This document shows positions 25,630 through 34,213 of a DNA stretch of 64,000 nt, piece after piece. The stretch is from Paenibacillus phyllosphaerae (GTDB lineage Bacteria; Bacillota; Bacilli; Paenibacillales; Paenibacillaceae): the NCBI RefSeq assembly GCF_014192105.1, contig NZ_JACHXK010000020.1, positions 1 through 64,000 of the forward strand, read 5' to 3'. Position 1 is the first letter of the stretch; each line of letters starts with the position of its first letter. Both the position numbers and the translations under genes were made by a program. A model generated the notes under the pieces. The model did not search any database and was not told the origin of the DNA. It was given only the letters and a program-made list of their open reading frames with translations.

Positions 25630-28593
25630 CTAACCTTTCAGCCGCTGCTTGCGCAGCGTGAACAGCTCGCGAAGCTCATCGGTCGACATCTCGGTAATCC
25701 AGTTCTCGGATTGTCCGACGACTTGCTCGTTGAGCAGCTGTTTGCGGGATATCATATCGTCGATCCGCTCTTCCAGCGTACCGAGCGTTACATACTTGTG
25801 CACCTGAACGCTGCGCGTCTGTCCGATTCGGAACGCGCGGTCCGTCGCCTGATTCTCGACCGCGGGATTCCACCACCGGTCGAAATGGATGACGTGATTC
25901 GCCGCCGTCAGGTTGAGACCGGTTCCTCCGGCCTTCAAAGAGAGCACGAACGCGCAGCCCGGCACCTGTTCATTCTGGAAGTTCGCGATCATCGCATCGC
26001 GGTTCGCCTTCGGAACGCCCCCATGGAGATAAGGAGTAGGAATGCCGATCCGCTCATCGATCAGCCGTTTCAGCGCATGGCCCATCTCGATATATTGAGT
26101 GAAGATCAGGCAGCGCTCTCCTTCGGCCGCGATCTCTTCGATCATCTCCAGCAAGCGGAGCACCTTATTGGAACGCTCCGGCTCCCAAGCTGCCGGGTTC
26201 GTGCTCAGATCTTCATTCAGCAACAGACTCGGGTGGTCGCACACCTGCTTAAGCCGCGTCAGCATCGACAGAATTAAGCCGCGGCGCTGCATCGCGCCGG
26301 CTGATTCCAGCTGGCGCAGCAGATCCGATACGAGATTCTCGTAGATGGTTCCCTGCTCGACCGTCAAGGATAGATAGGTCTGCATCTCGTTCTTCTCCGG
26401 CAGCGACAACTGAATCGATGGATCCTTCTTGACCCTCCGCAGCATGAACGGCTTCACCCAGCGCTGGAGCTCAGCGATCAGATTCTCGTCGCGCTCCCGC
26501 TCGATCGGCTGCACGACAGCCCGTCTGAAGTCGCCGAGGCTGCCGAGATACCCCGGATTAATAAAATCATATATGGACCACAGCTCGGTAAGCCGGTTCT
26601 CCATCGGGGTTCCTGTCAGCGCGATCCGGTGACGGGCGGGAAACGCCCTGATCGCTGTCGATTGTTTCGTATAGTAGTTCTTGATATTCTGCGCTTCATC
26701 GAGGCATACAACATCCCACTGCGTGTCGCCGAGCTCTTCCTCGTCCAGCGGCGTGAGCGCATAAGAGGTAATCACGAGATCGACCTCTTCAACTGCAGCC
26801 GCGAATAAAGGACCTCTCGCCCGCTTCGGTCCGTAGTGGACATGCACGCGCAGCGATGGCGCGAACTTCTCGAGTTCTTTCTCCCAGTTGCCAATGACCG
26901 AAGTTGGGCAAATGAGCAGTGATGGACCCAGCTTCACGTTGCCGCTCTTCTCGATCACATGCTGCAGATAAGCTGTGAACTGGATCGTCTTCCCGAGACC
27001 CATATCGTCAGCCAAGCAGCCGCCGATGCCGAATTGGCGCAGGAAAGCGAGCCATGATACGCCCTGCAGCTGATACGGCCGCAGCTCGCCGAGGAAGCCT
27101 TCCGGCTTCGTGATGAGGGGCAACTCGCTCGTCTCGCTCAGCTTGCCGATCCAGGCAGCCAGATGCTCGCTGAGCTCAACCTCCGCCTCGAGCGCTTCCT
27201 GATCTTCGCGTTCCGGTTCGAGCTCTGCCGAACCCCGCAAATGCATCTCGAGCACATCGCGCATCGTAAAGCCGTGCTTGCCGCCGTTCTTCTTCAGCCA
27301 CCGGCGAATGCGGTCTACATCATCAGGATCCAGATGCACCCACTCTCCGCCGATCTGCGTCAGGCGGCGATTCTCCTCCGCTAGCCGGAGAAACTCGGTT
27401 TCGCTCATGTTGACGTTGCCGACAGCCAGCTTCCAGTCGAAATCGACGATCTGCTGCAGACCGAAGGTCGACTGTTCAGCCGAACCGGCGCCGATCGACG
27501 ATTTGACCTTTGCCTTCAGGCGCAATCTGCGGTTGCGGACTGCCTCCCACCAGCCTGGGAGCAGCACCGGAGCGCCTGCAGCCAACAGTTTGCCGCTAGC
27601 TTCTTCGAGGAACGCGAACGCTTCGGCATCGGTTAGTTCCGTCTTCAGCATCGGTTCATCCGAATTGTTGCTTTCGCTGCTTGATAACGTCCAATCAGGA
27701 AGCGCAGAAGCCCATTTGGCTTCTTCCTTGCGCATCCGCAGATCAAAATAAGTCACCCATGCTTCCGGAACGCCGTTAGGCAGCAGCCAGCGAAGTGCAG
27801 CAAGACTGCTGCCGGATGTGTCGCCCTCACTAGATTGCCGAGCCGAAACCGGCACAAGCCGATGCCATGGACCTCCAGCCTCGCGATCCTGAACCGCAGG
27901 CCGCAAACGCCAGCCCGAAGAATCGTCCGGCTCGATCAATTGAAGCGCCATACGGAACGGCACGTCATCTTGTTTGAGGCCGATGGCGACCAACCAGTCA
28001 TCCTCATCGGCAGCTTTCATTGCCAATACGGATTCGCCTGCCGCCTTCGCCGTCTCGCTCCATACGCCGGCCACAGAAGGATTGTCGGCGACCAGCTGTT
28101 CGACAATATAGCTGATCCAGCGTTCAACGCCGCCATCGCCTGACTCTGCAAGCGCGGCCTTAAGCTCTCGCGCTTCGGCCGCCTCCGGTTCAAGCGCAGG
28201 AATATCCAGCTTCCAGGCACGCAATTCTTCTGACCAATGCGCCCAGTCCGGGATGAACCAGCCGCTCATCAATGCCTTGCGCAGCAGTTGCGCGTACCGC
28301 ATCAATTGCTCGGCGCGGTCGCTCCATTCGATGCGCAGCAGCCGGACAGGCGTTGGATCAGCCAAGTAATCCATGGCCAGAAGCGGCGGAATGATGAGCT
28401 CGACGACGCCGGTACGTTCATCTGTGCGGCTCTCGATCTCTGAGCCATACCAGGATGGCGCATGCCAGGCAAACAACAGCGTGCGCAGCCGCTGCGTCAA
28501 TCCCGCATCGTGCTTCACCTGCAGCACGATGCCTTCTCCATCTTTCCAAAATCCGTCGATGTGTAATGTTTCCGCTCCCGTATAGCCTCTCAT
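25630..28593 (-). CDS. SNF2-family DEAD/DEAH helicase
   Basis: 987 residues from MRGYTGAETLHIDGFWKDG. The long N-terminal half includes the bacterial SNF2-associated region; the ATPase follows with Walker A GCLADDMGLGKT (529-536), the DEAQ box in CLDEAQNIKN, LTGTPMENRLTELWSI, and in the second RecA lobe LSLKAGGTGLNLTAANHVIHFDRWW and ATDRAFRIGQ. All helicase motifs look intact. The start at 28593 overlaps the stop of the upstream SWIM gene (ATGA) and has GGAGGGGA upstream; a longer GTG start at 28614 is possible. SNF2-SWIM gene pairs are widespread in Bacillales; the role in DNA or nucleoid transactions is not established. Confidence 0.9.
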   Translation of the reverse strand: MRGYTGAETLHIDGFWKDGEGIVLQVKHDAGLTQRLRTLLFAWHAPSWYGSEIESRTDERTGVVELIIPPLLAMDYLADPTPVRLLRIEWSDRAEQLMRYAQLLRKALMSGWFIPDWAHWSEELRAWKLDIPALEPEAAEARELKAALAESGDGGVERWISYIVEQLVADNPSVAGVWSETAKAAGESVLAMKAADEDDWLVAIGLKQDDVPFRMALQLIEPDDSSGWRLRPAVQDREAGGPWHRLVPVSARQSSEGDTSGSSLAALRWLLPNGVPEAWVTYFDLRMRKEEAKWASALPDWTLSSSESNNSDEPMLKTELTDAEAFAFLEEASGKLLAAGAPVLLPGWWEAVRNRRLRLKAKVKSSIGAGSAEQSTFGLQQIVDFDWKLAVGNVNMSETEFLRLAEENRRLTQIGGEWVHLDPDDVDRIRRWLKKNGGKHGFTMRDVLEMHLRGSAELEPEREDQEALEAEVELSEHLAAWIGKLSETSELPLITKPEGFLGELRPYQLQGVSWLAFLRQFGIGGCLADDMGLGKTIQFTAYLQHVIEKSGNVKLGPSLLICPTSVIGNWEKELEKFAPSLRVHVHYGPKRARGPLFAAAVEEVDLVITSYALTPLDEEELGDTQWDVVCLDEAQNIKNYYTKQSTAIRAFPARHRIALTGTPMENRLTELWSIYDFINPGYLGSLGDFRRAVVQPIERERDENLIAELQRWVKPFMLRRVKKDPSIQLSLPEKNEMQTYLSLTVEQGTIYENLVSDLLRQLESAGAMQRRGLILSMLTRLKQVCDHPSLLLNEDLSTNPAAWEPERSNKVLRLLEMIEEIAAEGERCLIFTQYIEMGHALKRLIDERIGIPTPYLHGGVPKANRDAMIANFQNEQVPGCAFVLSLKAGGTGLNLTAANHVIHFDRWWNPAVENQATDRAFRIGQTRSVQVHKYVTLGTLEERIDDMISRKQLLNEQVVGQSENWITEMSTDELRELFTLRKQRLKG

Positions 28594-30203
28594 GTGATGA
28601 TTTTTCCCCTCCACAGCTCTTCCTGCAACGCGCGCAGCCGCTGATGCCTATGGGCGATCTCATTGACGAAGCGATTCCACGCTTCCTGCTTCTTCTCTGC
28701 TTTGTACAGCTTCTCCAGCTTCTTCATCTGCTTGACCGCATTCCGGTACCCTTGCCGGTTGCGTGAGCGGATCCCGGTGTCGATCGCTTGATGGTACATC
28801 GGAATGAGCACGTGCGGCGCGCTCTTGGTTATCTCGCGGACGGCCTGCAAATCCAGCTCGTCGGGGTCGATCCCGATATACATCTGCAGATCCGCCCACT
28901 GCTCGTATCGCTGCTGCTCGATCCAATGATCGGAGAGCGCCGAATAAGAGAAAGGAAGGAAAGCGATCAGATGTTTCTCCCAGACCGGATTATCGGGCTG
29001 CCGCTCGTCGGCGATCCGGCACATCGATAGGAACGGTCCGAACGCGCGGGATTTCCGCTCAAACTGAAGACCGCCATAGATATAATCCATCCAAATCTCC
29101 AGCTTCTCCCACTTCGCGTCCTCAAGCCGGTCAAGCGCGCAATCGCAAGCAAGCAGCGCGGTGCGGTTGAATTCGGTATCGGTGAGCAGATGGACCGCTC
29201 TCGTATCCTCTCCATCGACGAATGCCAGGAAGGCGAGCGCCATCGGGTAGAAGGATGGCCGTTTGCCCGCTTGCTTCATCTGTTCGAATTCATCGGACAG
29301 CCACCGTTCTTCTTCTCCGCGCCACTGTACGTCATCGACAAGTCTGCCGAGCAGGGAAAAGTAAAGCGTTTCCCAGCGATGGAGCTGCTGCTCCCGGTCC
29401 ATTTCACGCCGATGGAAGAACGAAGCCAAGCTCTGGATCGCTTCCCGCTCCGCACCCGTGAGCCCGGCCTCGAGCGTCTCGCCGCCAAGCTCGGTGTACT
29501 GATTAATCCAGGGCTCCGTCATCCGTGCGAAGGCCATCTCATAATAATAGCGGGAATAGCTGTCGGTAGCGGAATAAGCGCGCTCGGCTTGATCCGCCAC
29601 GAACAGGACCGCATGCATCCAGTGCAGCTTCTTCAGCCGGTCCGGCCACGCCTTCGATTGCCCTTTAAGCGCCGTCAGCACGGATTGCAGCGGATGAAGG
29701 GAATGCCTGCACTGCCGCCAGGTGTCCCCGTACCTGCGTTCCATGTCTTCGAACCACTCTGCGGGGGTTACGGCCAGACCCTGGCCTTGCGCTTCTAATC
29801 CCGCCTTGGGCTGCGCATCCGCGGCATCGAGCTTCACCAGCCCTTGACCGCCGTAGAGCAGCCGGTTGTAAGCTTCATCGGGACTGTCGCCGACATAATT
29901 GCAATACGCAAAATAAACGGCTGCCATATGCTTGCAATAGCCGTTGTACGGACAGGTACAGGTGCTGAACGTAATCTCTTCCGCATCAATTGTCACGGCA
30001 TAGACCTTCGTGCCGTTCACGGAGCCGTAGATGCTGGTGCCGTTCATTACTTCTACCGCACGAACCTTCTCTCTCCGGTAATAGTCCCAGCCGCGCTCTT
30101 GCATCTCCGCAGGCATGACCTCTGCTAGCTGCGATTCCAATTTCTCATCAAGGCCGTCGTCCAATCGAAAACGAGTGTGCAACCGTTCGTCCCTCCCGTT
30201 CAA
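28590..30203 (-). CDS. SWIM zinc-finger protein
   Basis: 537 residues. The SWIM motif CxCx(n)CxH is seen as FSTCTCPYNGYCKHM with ligands Cys82, Cys84, Cys90 and His92. The remainder is predominantly helical and Trp/Leu-rich (WDYYRREKV, repeated RLxxLHWMHAVLF-like segments). SWIM domains bind DNA or proteins and this gene is paired with, and overlaps by 4 bases, the SNF2 helicase gene, so the two products probably act together. No good ribosome site is visible at the ATG (GGGAGGGACG lies close upstream). Confidence 0.85.
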   Translation of the reverse strand: MNGRDERLHTRFRLDDGLDEKLESQLAEVMPAEMQERGWDYYRREKVRAVEVMNGTSIYGSVNGTKVYAVTIDAEEITFSTCTCPYNGYCKHMAAVYFAYCNYVGDSPDEAYNRLLYGGQGLVKLDAADAQPKAGLEAQGQGLAVTPAEWFEDMERRYGDTWRQCRHSLHPLQSVLTALKGQSKAWPDRLKKLHWMHAVLFVADQAERAYSATDSYSRYYYEMAFARMTEPWINQYTELGGETLEAGLTGAEREAIQSLASFFHRREMDREQQLHRWETLYFSLLGRLVDDVQWRGEEERWLSDEFEQMKQAGKRPSFYPMALAFLAFVDGEDTRAVHLLTDTEFNRTALLACDCALDRLEDAKWEKLEIWMDYIYGGLQFERKSRAFGPFLSMCRIADERQPDNPVWEKHLIAFLPFSYSALSDHWIEQQRYEQWADLQMYIGIDPDELDLQAVREITKSAPHVLIPMYHQAIDTGIRSRNRQGYRNAVKQMKKLEKLYKAEKKQEAWNRFVNEIAHRHQRLRALQEELWRGKIIT

Positions 30204-30243
30204 GTTAAGCCATTCTTTCCATTATACCAAACAAAGACAAGAA

Positions 30244-30290
30244 ATGCTCTTGCACAAAGGAGAAAAATACGTTCCTTCACACAAGAGCAT
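30244..30290 (-). terminator. Terminator of histidine kinase gene
   Basis: Stem ATGCTCTTG / CAAGAGCAT with T-rich sequence (TTTCTTGTCTTTG) on the minus-strand exit side, 29 bases after the kinase stop. Confidence 0.7.
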
Positions 30291-30318
30291 CTCGATACGA
30301 TGTAAGCTATTCGGTTCA

Positions 30319-32064
30319 TTAATGCGGAATTCGTACGATGAAGGCGATCTTGCTGATGGTTTCCGTGTTCACCTGAACGGAACCTTTATAACTCTCTACG
30401 ATGGACTTGACAATAGATAGGCCGAGCCCGGAATGCCCTTCTCCTTTGGTGCTGAAGCCGGATTTAAAGATCGGATTGTTCTGGACGAAGGATAAATCGC
30501 TGCACGAATTGCTTACCGTAAATTCCAAGTAGCCGTTCACAAGCGTACCTCCGACCGTTACGTTGCGTTCCTCTTCCGGCAGGAGCATAACCTCATCGAA
30601 TGCGTTATCGATCAGATTGCCGAGCACTCTCGTCAGATCGAGCGACTTGACGCCTAACGCCAGTTTGTTCATGTCTTCCAAGCGGATGGTCAGCTCAATC
30701 TTGAGCGCTTCCGCCTGGGACATCTTGGATCGGATGAGCGCCGCGATTGCCGGATTGCCGATGTTGATCATATCGTTCATTTGTCTAATCTCGCCTGTAA
30801 GCTCCGCGGAGTATGCCTTCAGGTCATCGATCTTACCGAGCTGCGCGAGCGAATGGATCGTCTGCACGTGGTTCATGAAATCATGGCGCTGCGCCCTGAT
30901 GGCCTGGAACAAGCCGTTAATCTCGTCGACATACGTTTCCTGCGCCGCTCTGGCCAATTTGTCCTGCGACTTCCGGTAAGAGGTCACGACAAGGAACGCT
31001 ACAATGAGACTAATGATCGTTACGACAATCATAATAAGCGCAATGCTAAAAAATTGATGATCCAGCGCATCCTGAATGGACTGGTAGTCTGCCGTGAGCG
31101 TCAACACGTAACGGGTAAGCGGGTCGCCATTCTCATCTACGATGCTCGCGGAGCCTTGCATCGAGACGGGGAGGTACATTTTGAGCACATGCTTGCCGTT
31201 GATGGTCGTATTAACGGTCTGCAGTTCATTGCTCTTACTGACCTTGGCGATCAGATCCATGTCCTCGCTGTAGGCGTACTCGTATGCGCCGTAGATAATA
31301 GGCTGCTGTGTCCGGTGCTCCAGCTGGTCACCGGCTTCGGTCGTCGTAATCTGCGGACCAAGCGGGAACGTGCTTGGGTTAATGACCGCGATCTCGAGGA
31401 GCGTCTCATTATTCTCGAGCGTCTTGCTTATGAGTCCGTCCACGCCGGTCTTCTGATCGTACTCGAGCTGGCGGTCGTTATAACGAATGAACGGATCGAT
31501 TATATAGTTCGTCGTGCCGTCGTTATAATAGCCCCACTTATTGATCTGGCTCGTGTCGGAGGTCGCAAGTTCGAACGGTCCCGTCCAGAAGTTCGGCAGG
31601 GACTGGCCCCAAGGAATCGTTACGTTGTGTACGCTAAGCAGCTGTTGGAACGCCATGTACCATGGATTCCAGGTGCTGGTCTTCACCCCGATCTCGTGTG
31701 GATCGGATGACTTATAGAGGACGATGTTGTCCGGCGTCTTCTTCATTAACGTAATGTGGGCGATACCGAGCTTCTCGCTCAGTTCCTTCAGCTGTTCGTT
31801 CGTCACGTTCTCAATGTCCGGATCGAGCGCATATTGCGCCGCAATCGCTGCCGCCCTTAATTCCCGTCCGATCTGCTGCTGATACGCTTCGGCGCCGATC
31901 CGAGACAGCTCGATCGATAATTCGATCTGCTTCGCGGTCGATTCGAGTTCGGATTCCAACTGGGATTCCAACGTGTTTTTTGTCGTAAAATAGTAAATCG
32001 TGTTGTTGGCGCCAAGCAGAACAGCAACCAAAATTATTGCAATCAGCCATATTTTGCCGCGCAT
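30319..32064 (-). CDS. Orphan sensor histidine kinase (Spo0B-like/GHKL type)
   Basis: 581 residues. Transmembrane helix 5-27, a large extracytoplasmic region to about 340, second helix about 342-365, then a SPOB_a-type dimerisation segment with the phosphoacceptor His in IRAQRHDFMNHVQTIHSLAQLG, N-box RVLGNLIDNAFDEV and G-box GEGHSGLGLSIVKSIVE. This architecture is that of CitA/DcuS-like and NatK-like kinases, but the usual PAS domain between membrane and kinase is absent. No response regulator gene adjoins, so its partner is encoded elsewhere. ATG start with GGGGAGA upstream. Confidence 0.85.
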   Translation of the reverse strand: MRGKIWLIAIILVAVLLGANNTIYYFTTKNTLESQLESELESTAKQIELSIELSRIGAEAYQQQIGRELRAAAIAAQYALDPDIENVTNEQLKELSEKLGIAHITLMKKTPDNIVLYKSSDPHEIGVKTSTWNPWYMAFQQLLSVHNVTIPWGQSLPNFWTGPFELATSDTSQINKWGYYNDGTTNYIIDPFIRYNDRQLEYDQKTGVDGLISKTLENNETLLEIAVINPSTFPLGPQITTTEAGDQLEHRTQQPIIYGAYEYAYSEDMDLIAKVSKSNELQTVNTTINGKHVLKMYLPVSMQGSASIVDENGDPLTRYVLTLTADYQSIQDALDHQFFSIALIMIVVTIISLIVAFLVVTSYRKSQDKLARAAQETYVDEINGLFQAIRAQRHDFMNHVQTIHSLAQLGKIDDLKAYSAELTGEIRQMNDMINIGNPAIAALIRSKMSQAEALKIELTIRLEDMNKLALGVKSLDLTRVLGNLIDNAFDEVMLLPEEERNVTVGGTLVNGYLEFTVSNSCSDLSFVQNNPIFKSGFSTKGEGHSGLGLSIVKSIVESYKGSVQVNTETISKIAFIVRIPH

Positions 32065-32194
32065 TCACGAATCTCCCCTAGTTGCTCATCGTTGCCCAAA
32101 TACACTGGTGTCTATGATGCCATTATGACGCATTTCCTTCATGCGAACAATGCTTATTTCCTATCTTCGCTATCTCTTATACCTATTAAAAAGA

Positions 32195-32234
32195 AAGGCG
32201 AGATATGCCGACTTCCGTCGATATATCTCGCCTT
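32195..32234 (-). terminator. Terminator of TPR gene
   Basis: Stem AAGGCGAGATAT / ATATCTCGCCTT followed in the minus orientation by TCTTTTTAATAGG; it begins 12 bases after the TPR gene stop. Confidence 0.8.
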
Positions 32235-32245
32235 ATTCATAATCA

Positions 32246-32920
32246 TCAACCCTTCATCCGCCGCATCCAGGCAAGCAGCGCCCACTTTCGCTCTTGACGC
32301 TTCTTGTACTTCGGCAGCGCCTTATAGATATTGCTGCAAGCGGCCAGCGATTGCGCGGCTTCTTCCTTGCGCCCGAGTTCGGCATAGATTTGCGCCAGCC
32401 GGTAATAGGCTTCGCACGATGAGGTGTGTATGGTCTTGAATTCGTCCAGCGCGGCAATGGCGGCCTGCGGATTCGTCTTGGCGTGCAGCGCCGCCAGACG
32501 CAGGTAAGGCGTGCCGTATTTGACGCGGGGATTAATCGACAAGGCATTGCGAATCGCGGCTTCCGCGGACGCCTGTTCGCCTAATGCCGCCAACGATGTA
32601 CCCAGATCATCCCAATATTCAGCCGAATGGTCGAGCGCGTCTTGCAGCGGCATCAGGAGTTCCTTGGCGGCGGCATATTTCTTCCGTTCGATGAGCAGTC
32701 TGGCAAGCTCATGCTTGGCAGGAATATCGTTCGGATTCATCAGCACTTGCTGACGCAAGCGGCGAATGGCCGCACCTCTGCGGAAAGGACGGATGATGCT
32801 TGGCGTAAGTCCGATGAATCTCCGGTCCACCAAATACAGCACCAGCAGCAGAACAAGAATAGCGAGCAGCGGATTGCCCAAAAGCTGCCAAAGAATCACA
32901 AATAAAATAAACTTACCCAT
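32246..32920 (-). CDS. Membrane-anchored TPR protein
   Basis: 224 residues. A single N-terminal membrane segment (about 3-31, ILFVILWQLLGNPLLAILVLLL) anchors a soluble domain of tetratricopeptide repeats (about 65-205), recognisable as A..LA.LL..R.KY..A..L and YYRLAQIYAELGRKEEAAQSL. TPR domains are protein-interaction scaffolds; the partner is unknown. ATG start with GGGGGAAG upstream. Confidence 0.8.
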   Translation of the reverse strand: MGKFILFVILWQLLGNPLLAILVLLLVLYLVDRRFIGLTPSIIRPFRRGAAIRRLRQQVLMNPNDIPAKHELARLLIERKKYAAAKELLMPLQDALDHSAEYWDDLGTSLAALGEQASAEAAIRNALSINPRVKYGTPYLRLAALHAKTNPQAAIAALDEFKTIHTSSCEAYYRLAQIYAELGRKEEAAQSLAACSNIYKALPKYKKRQERKWALLAWMRRMKG

Positions 32921-33085
32921 AACTTCCCCCTAATACAACCGTGAAATAATTGCAATTATCCACCATATTGTACATGATCAGACAAGATTCGTGTAGATCG
33001 AACCATTCGGACCATTCGCGCTTGCGGCGAATTCACTCTACCACGTAAACTTAAAGTCAACAGCCATAAGGAGGCGAGCTTTCGC

Positions 33086-34021
33086 ATGTTTGACCAATTA
33101 CGCGCACAGCTTCCAGGGTGGGTACAGGATAGCCGTGCCCTGGCGAATCAAGGCAAGGTCGCCGCTTACATCCCCGAGCTCGCCAAAGCGCCTCAGCATG
33201 TACTGGGCATTACGGTAACCGGCCGCGGCGGCGAATCGGTCTCGGTCGGCGAGACCGATTTCAAATTTACGATGCAGAGCATATCGAAGGTGTTCACGCT
33301 GCTGCTCGCATTCATGGACCACGGCGAAGAAGGCGTATTCGCCAAGGTCGGCATGGAGCCGACGGGCGACGATTTCAACTCGATGCTGAAGCTGGAGCTC
33401 GTAGAGCCCGGCAAGCCGTTCAATCCGCTCATCAACGCCGGGGCGATCGCGGTGACGTCCTTGATTAAGGGCGACACGCCAGCCATCAAGACCGAGCGGA
33501 TCCTCCGGTTCTTTAAGGAAGCGTCTGGAGGCGCGAATCTGGCCGTTAACTCAGCTGTCGCCAAGTCCGAATCCGCGACGGCGCACCGTAACCGCTCCCT
33601 TGCCTACTTCCTCAAAGACAACGAGGTGCTCGGCGAGGAGGTCGATGTCGAGGAAGTGCTGCAGGTTTATTTTGACCATTGCGCCGTTGAAGTGGATTGT
33701 CCGCAGCTGGCCCGCATGGCGCTGGTGCTGGCTCATGGAGGCGTCGACCCGATCACGGGCAGAGAGCTCGTGCCAAGACGTTACGTCCAGATAGCCAAGT
33801 CGTTCATGGTGACGTGCGGCATGTACAACGCCTCGGGCGAATTTGCCATCAAGGCGGGCATACCGGCCAAGAGCGGCGTATCCGGCGGTATTCTCGCTCT
33901 CGTCCCGGGCCAGTACGGGATCGGGATCGTAGGTCCTGCGCTCGGCGCCAAAGGCAACAGCACGGCAGGCGTCCATCTGCTCGAGCAGATGAGTACCGCC
34001 TTTGACTGGAGTTTATTCTAA
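33086..34021 (+). CDS. glsA: Glutaminase
   Basis: 311 residues, full length for the beta-lactamase-fold glutaminase family. The nucleophile motif SxxK is Ser65-Ile-Ser-Lys68 in FTMQSISKVF; other signatures are NPLINAGAIAV, ESATAHRNRSLAYFL, TCGMYNASGEFA and SGVSGGILALVPGQYGI. It hydrolyses glutamine to glutamate and ammonia in the cytoplasm. GGAGG upstream of the ATG. Convergent with gerE, with a shared terminator between. Confidence 0.94.
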   Translation: MFDQLRAQLPGWVQDSRALANQGKVAAYIPELAKAPQHVLGITVTGRGGESVSVGETDFKFTMQSISKVFTLLLAFMDHGEEGVFAKVGMEPTGDDFNSMLKLELVEPGKPFNPLINAGAIAVTSLIKGDTPAIKTERILRFFKEASGGANLAVNSAVAKSESATAHRNRSLAYFLKDNEVLGEEVDVEEVLQVYFDHCAVEVDCPQLARMALVLAHGGVDPITGRELVPRRYVQIAKSFMVTCGMYNASGEFAIKAGIPAKSGVSGGILALVPGQYGIGIVGPALGAKGNSTAGVHLLEQMSTAFDWSLF

Positions 34022-34040
34022 CGCCTTGCCATCTCATGTC

Positions 34041-34083
34041 AAAAAGCCTTCTTTACCACTCATACAAGTGGCGAAGAAGGCTT
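34041..34083 (-). terminator. Terminator downstream of gerE
   Basis: Stem AAGCCTTCTT / AAGAAGGCTT with nested CCACT/AGTGG. The T-run (GGCTTTTTGAC) is on the minus-strand exit side, so it serves gerE primarily; it may also stop glsA transcripts. Confidence 0.75.
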
Positions 34084-34105
34084 AAGCAAGGTTACGATGA
34101 ACATG

Positions 34106-34186
34106 TCAAATTTTTAACTCCCCAAGCTTGATAAGCTCGACAACCGCTTGCGAACGACCTTTTACGTTTAATTTCTGCATGACGTT
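34106..34186 (-). CDS. gerE: gerE, 3' segment (codons 49-74), displaced by element 1
   Basis: Read leftward from 34186: AAC GTC ATG and onward gives NVMQKLNVKGRSQAVVELIK and then LGELKI followed by TGA at 34106-34108. This is the end of the GerE/LuxR helix-turn-helix (B. subtilis GerE ends NAMQKLGVKGRSQAVVELLR..). The segment has no start of its own. It lies at the left border of the serine-recombinase element and is completed by codons 1-48 at 37353-37496. GerE is the last mother-cell transcription factor, acting with sigma-K on coat and spore-surface genes. The uninterrupted product would be 74 residues, the same length as in B. subtilis. Confidence 0.88.
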   Translation of the reverse strand, partial: NVMQKLNVKGRSQAVVELIKLGELKI

Positions 34187-34204
34187 CGTCATAGGGTTTG
34201 AAAC
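34185..34204. repeat. Element 1 att site (left window side)
   Basis: Crossover core TTCG (34185-34188; AA in the gerE sense at 34186-34185), 7 bases of spacer, then the arm GGGTTTGAAAC (34194-34204). The arm is the exact inverted copy of the one at 37333-37343, also 7 bases from its core. A short hairpin CGCATG/CATGCG follows inside the element. Confidence 0.75.
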
Positions 34205-34213
34205 GCATGCTGC

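Noticed and set aside
25630..30203. SNF2 helicase plus SWIM protein as an antiviral defence system
   Set aside because: No nuclease, protease or other known defence partner is adjacent, and the pair is a common chromosomal feature of Bacillales; evidence for defence is lacking.
30319..32064. The orphan histidine kinase as the missing AgrC kinase for the element 2 peptide
   Set aside because: It lies outside both elements, 6 kb away, and has two helices with a large extracellular domain rather than the polytopic AgrC sensor.
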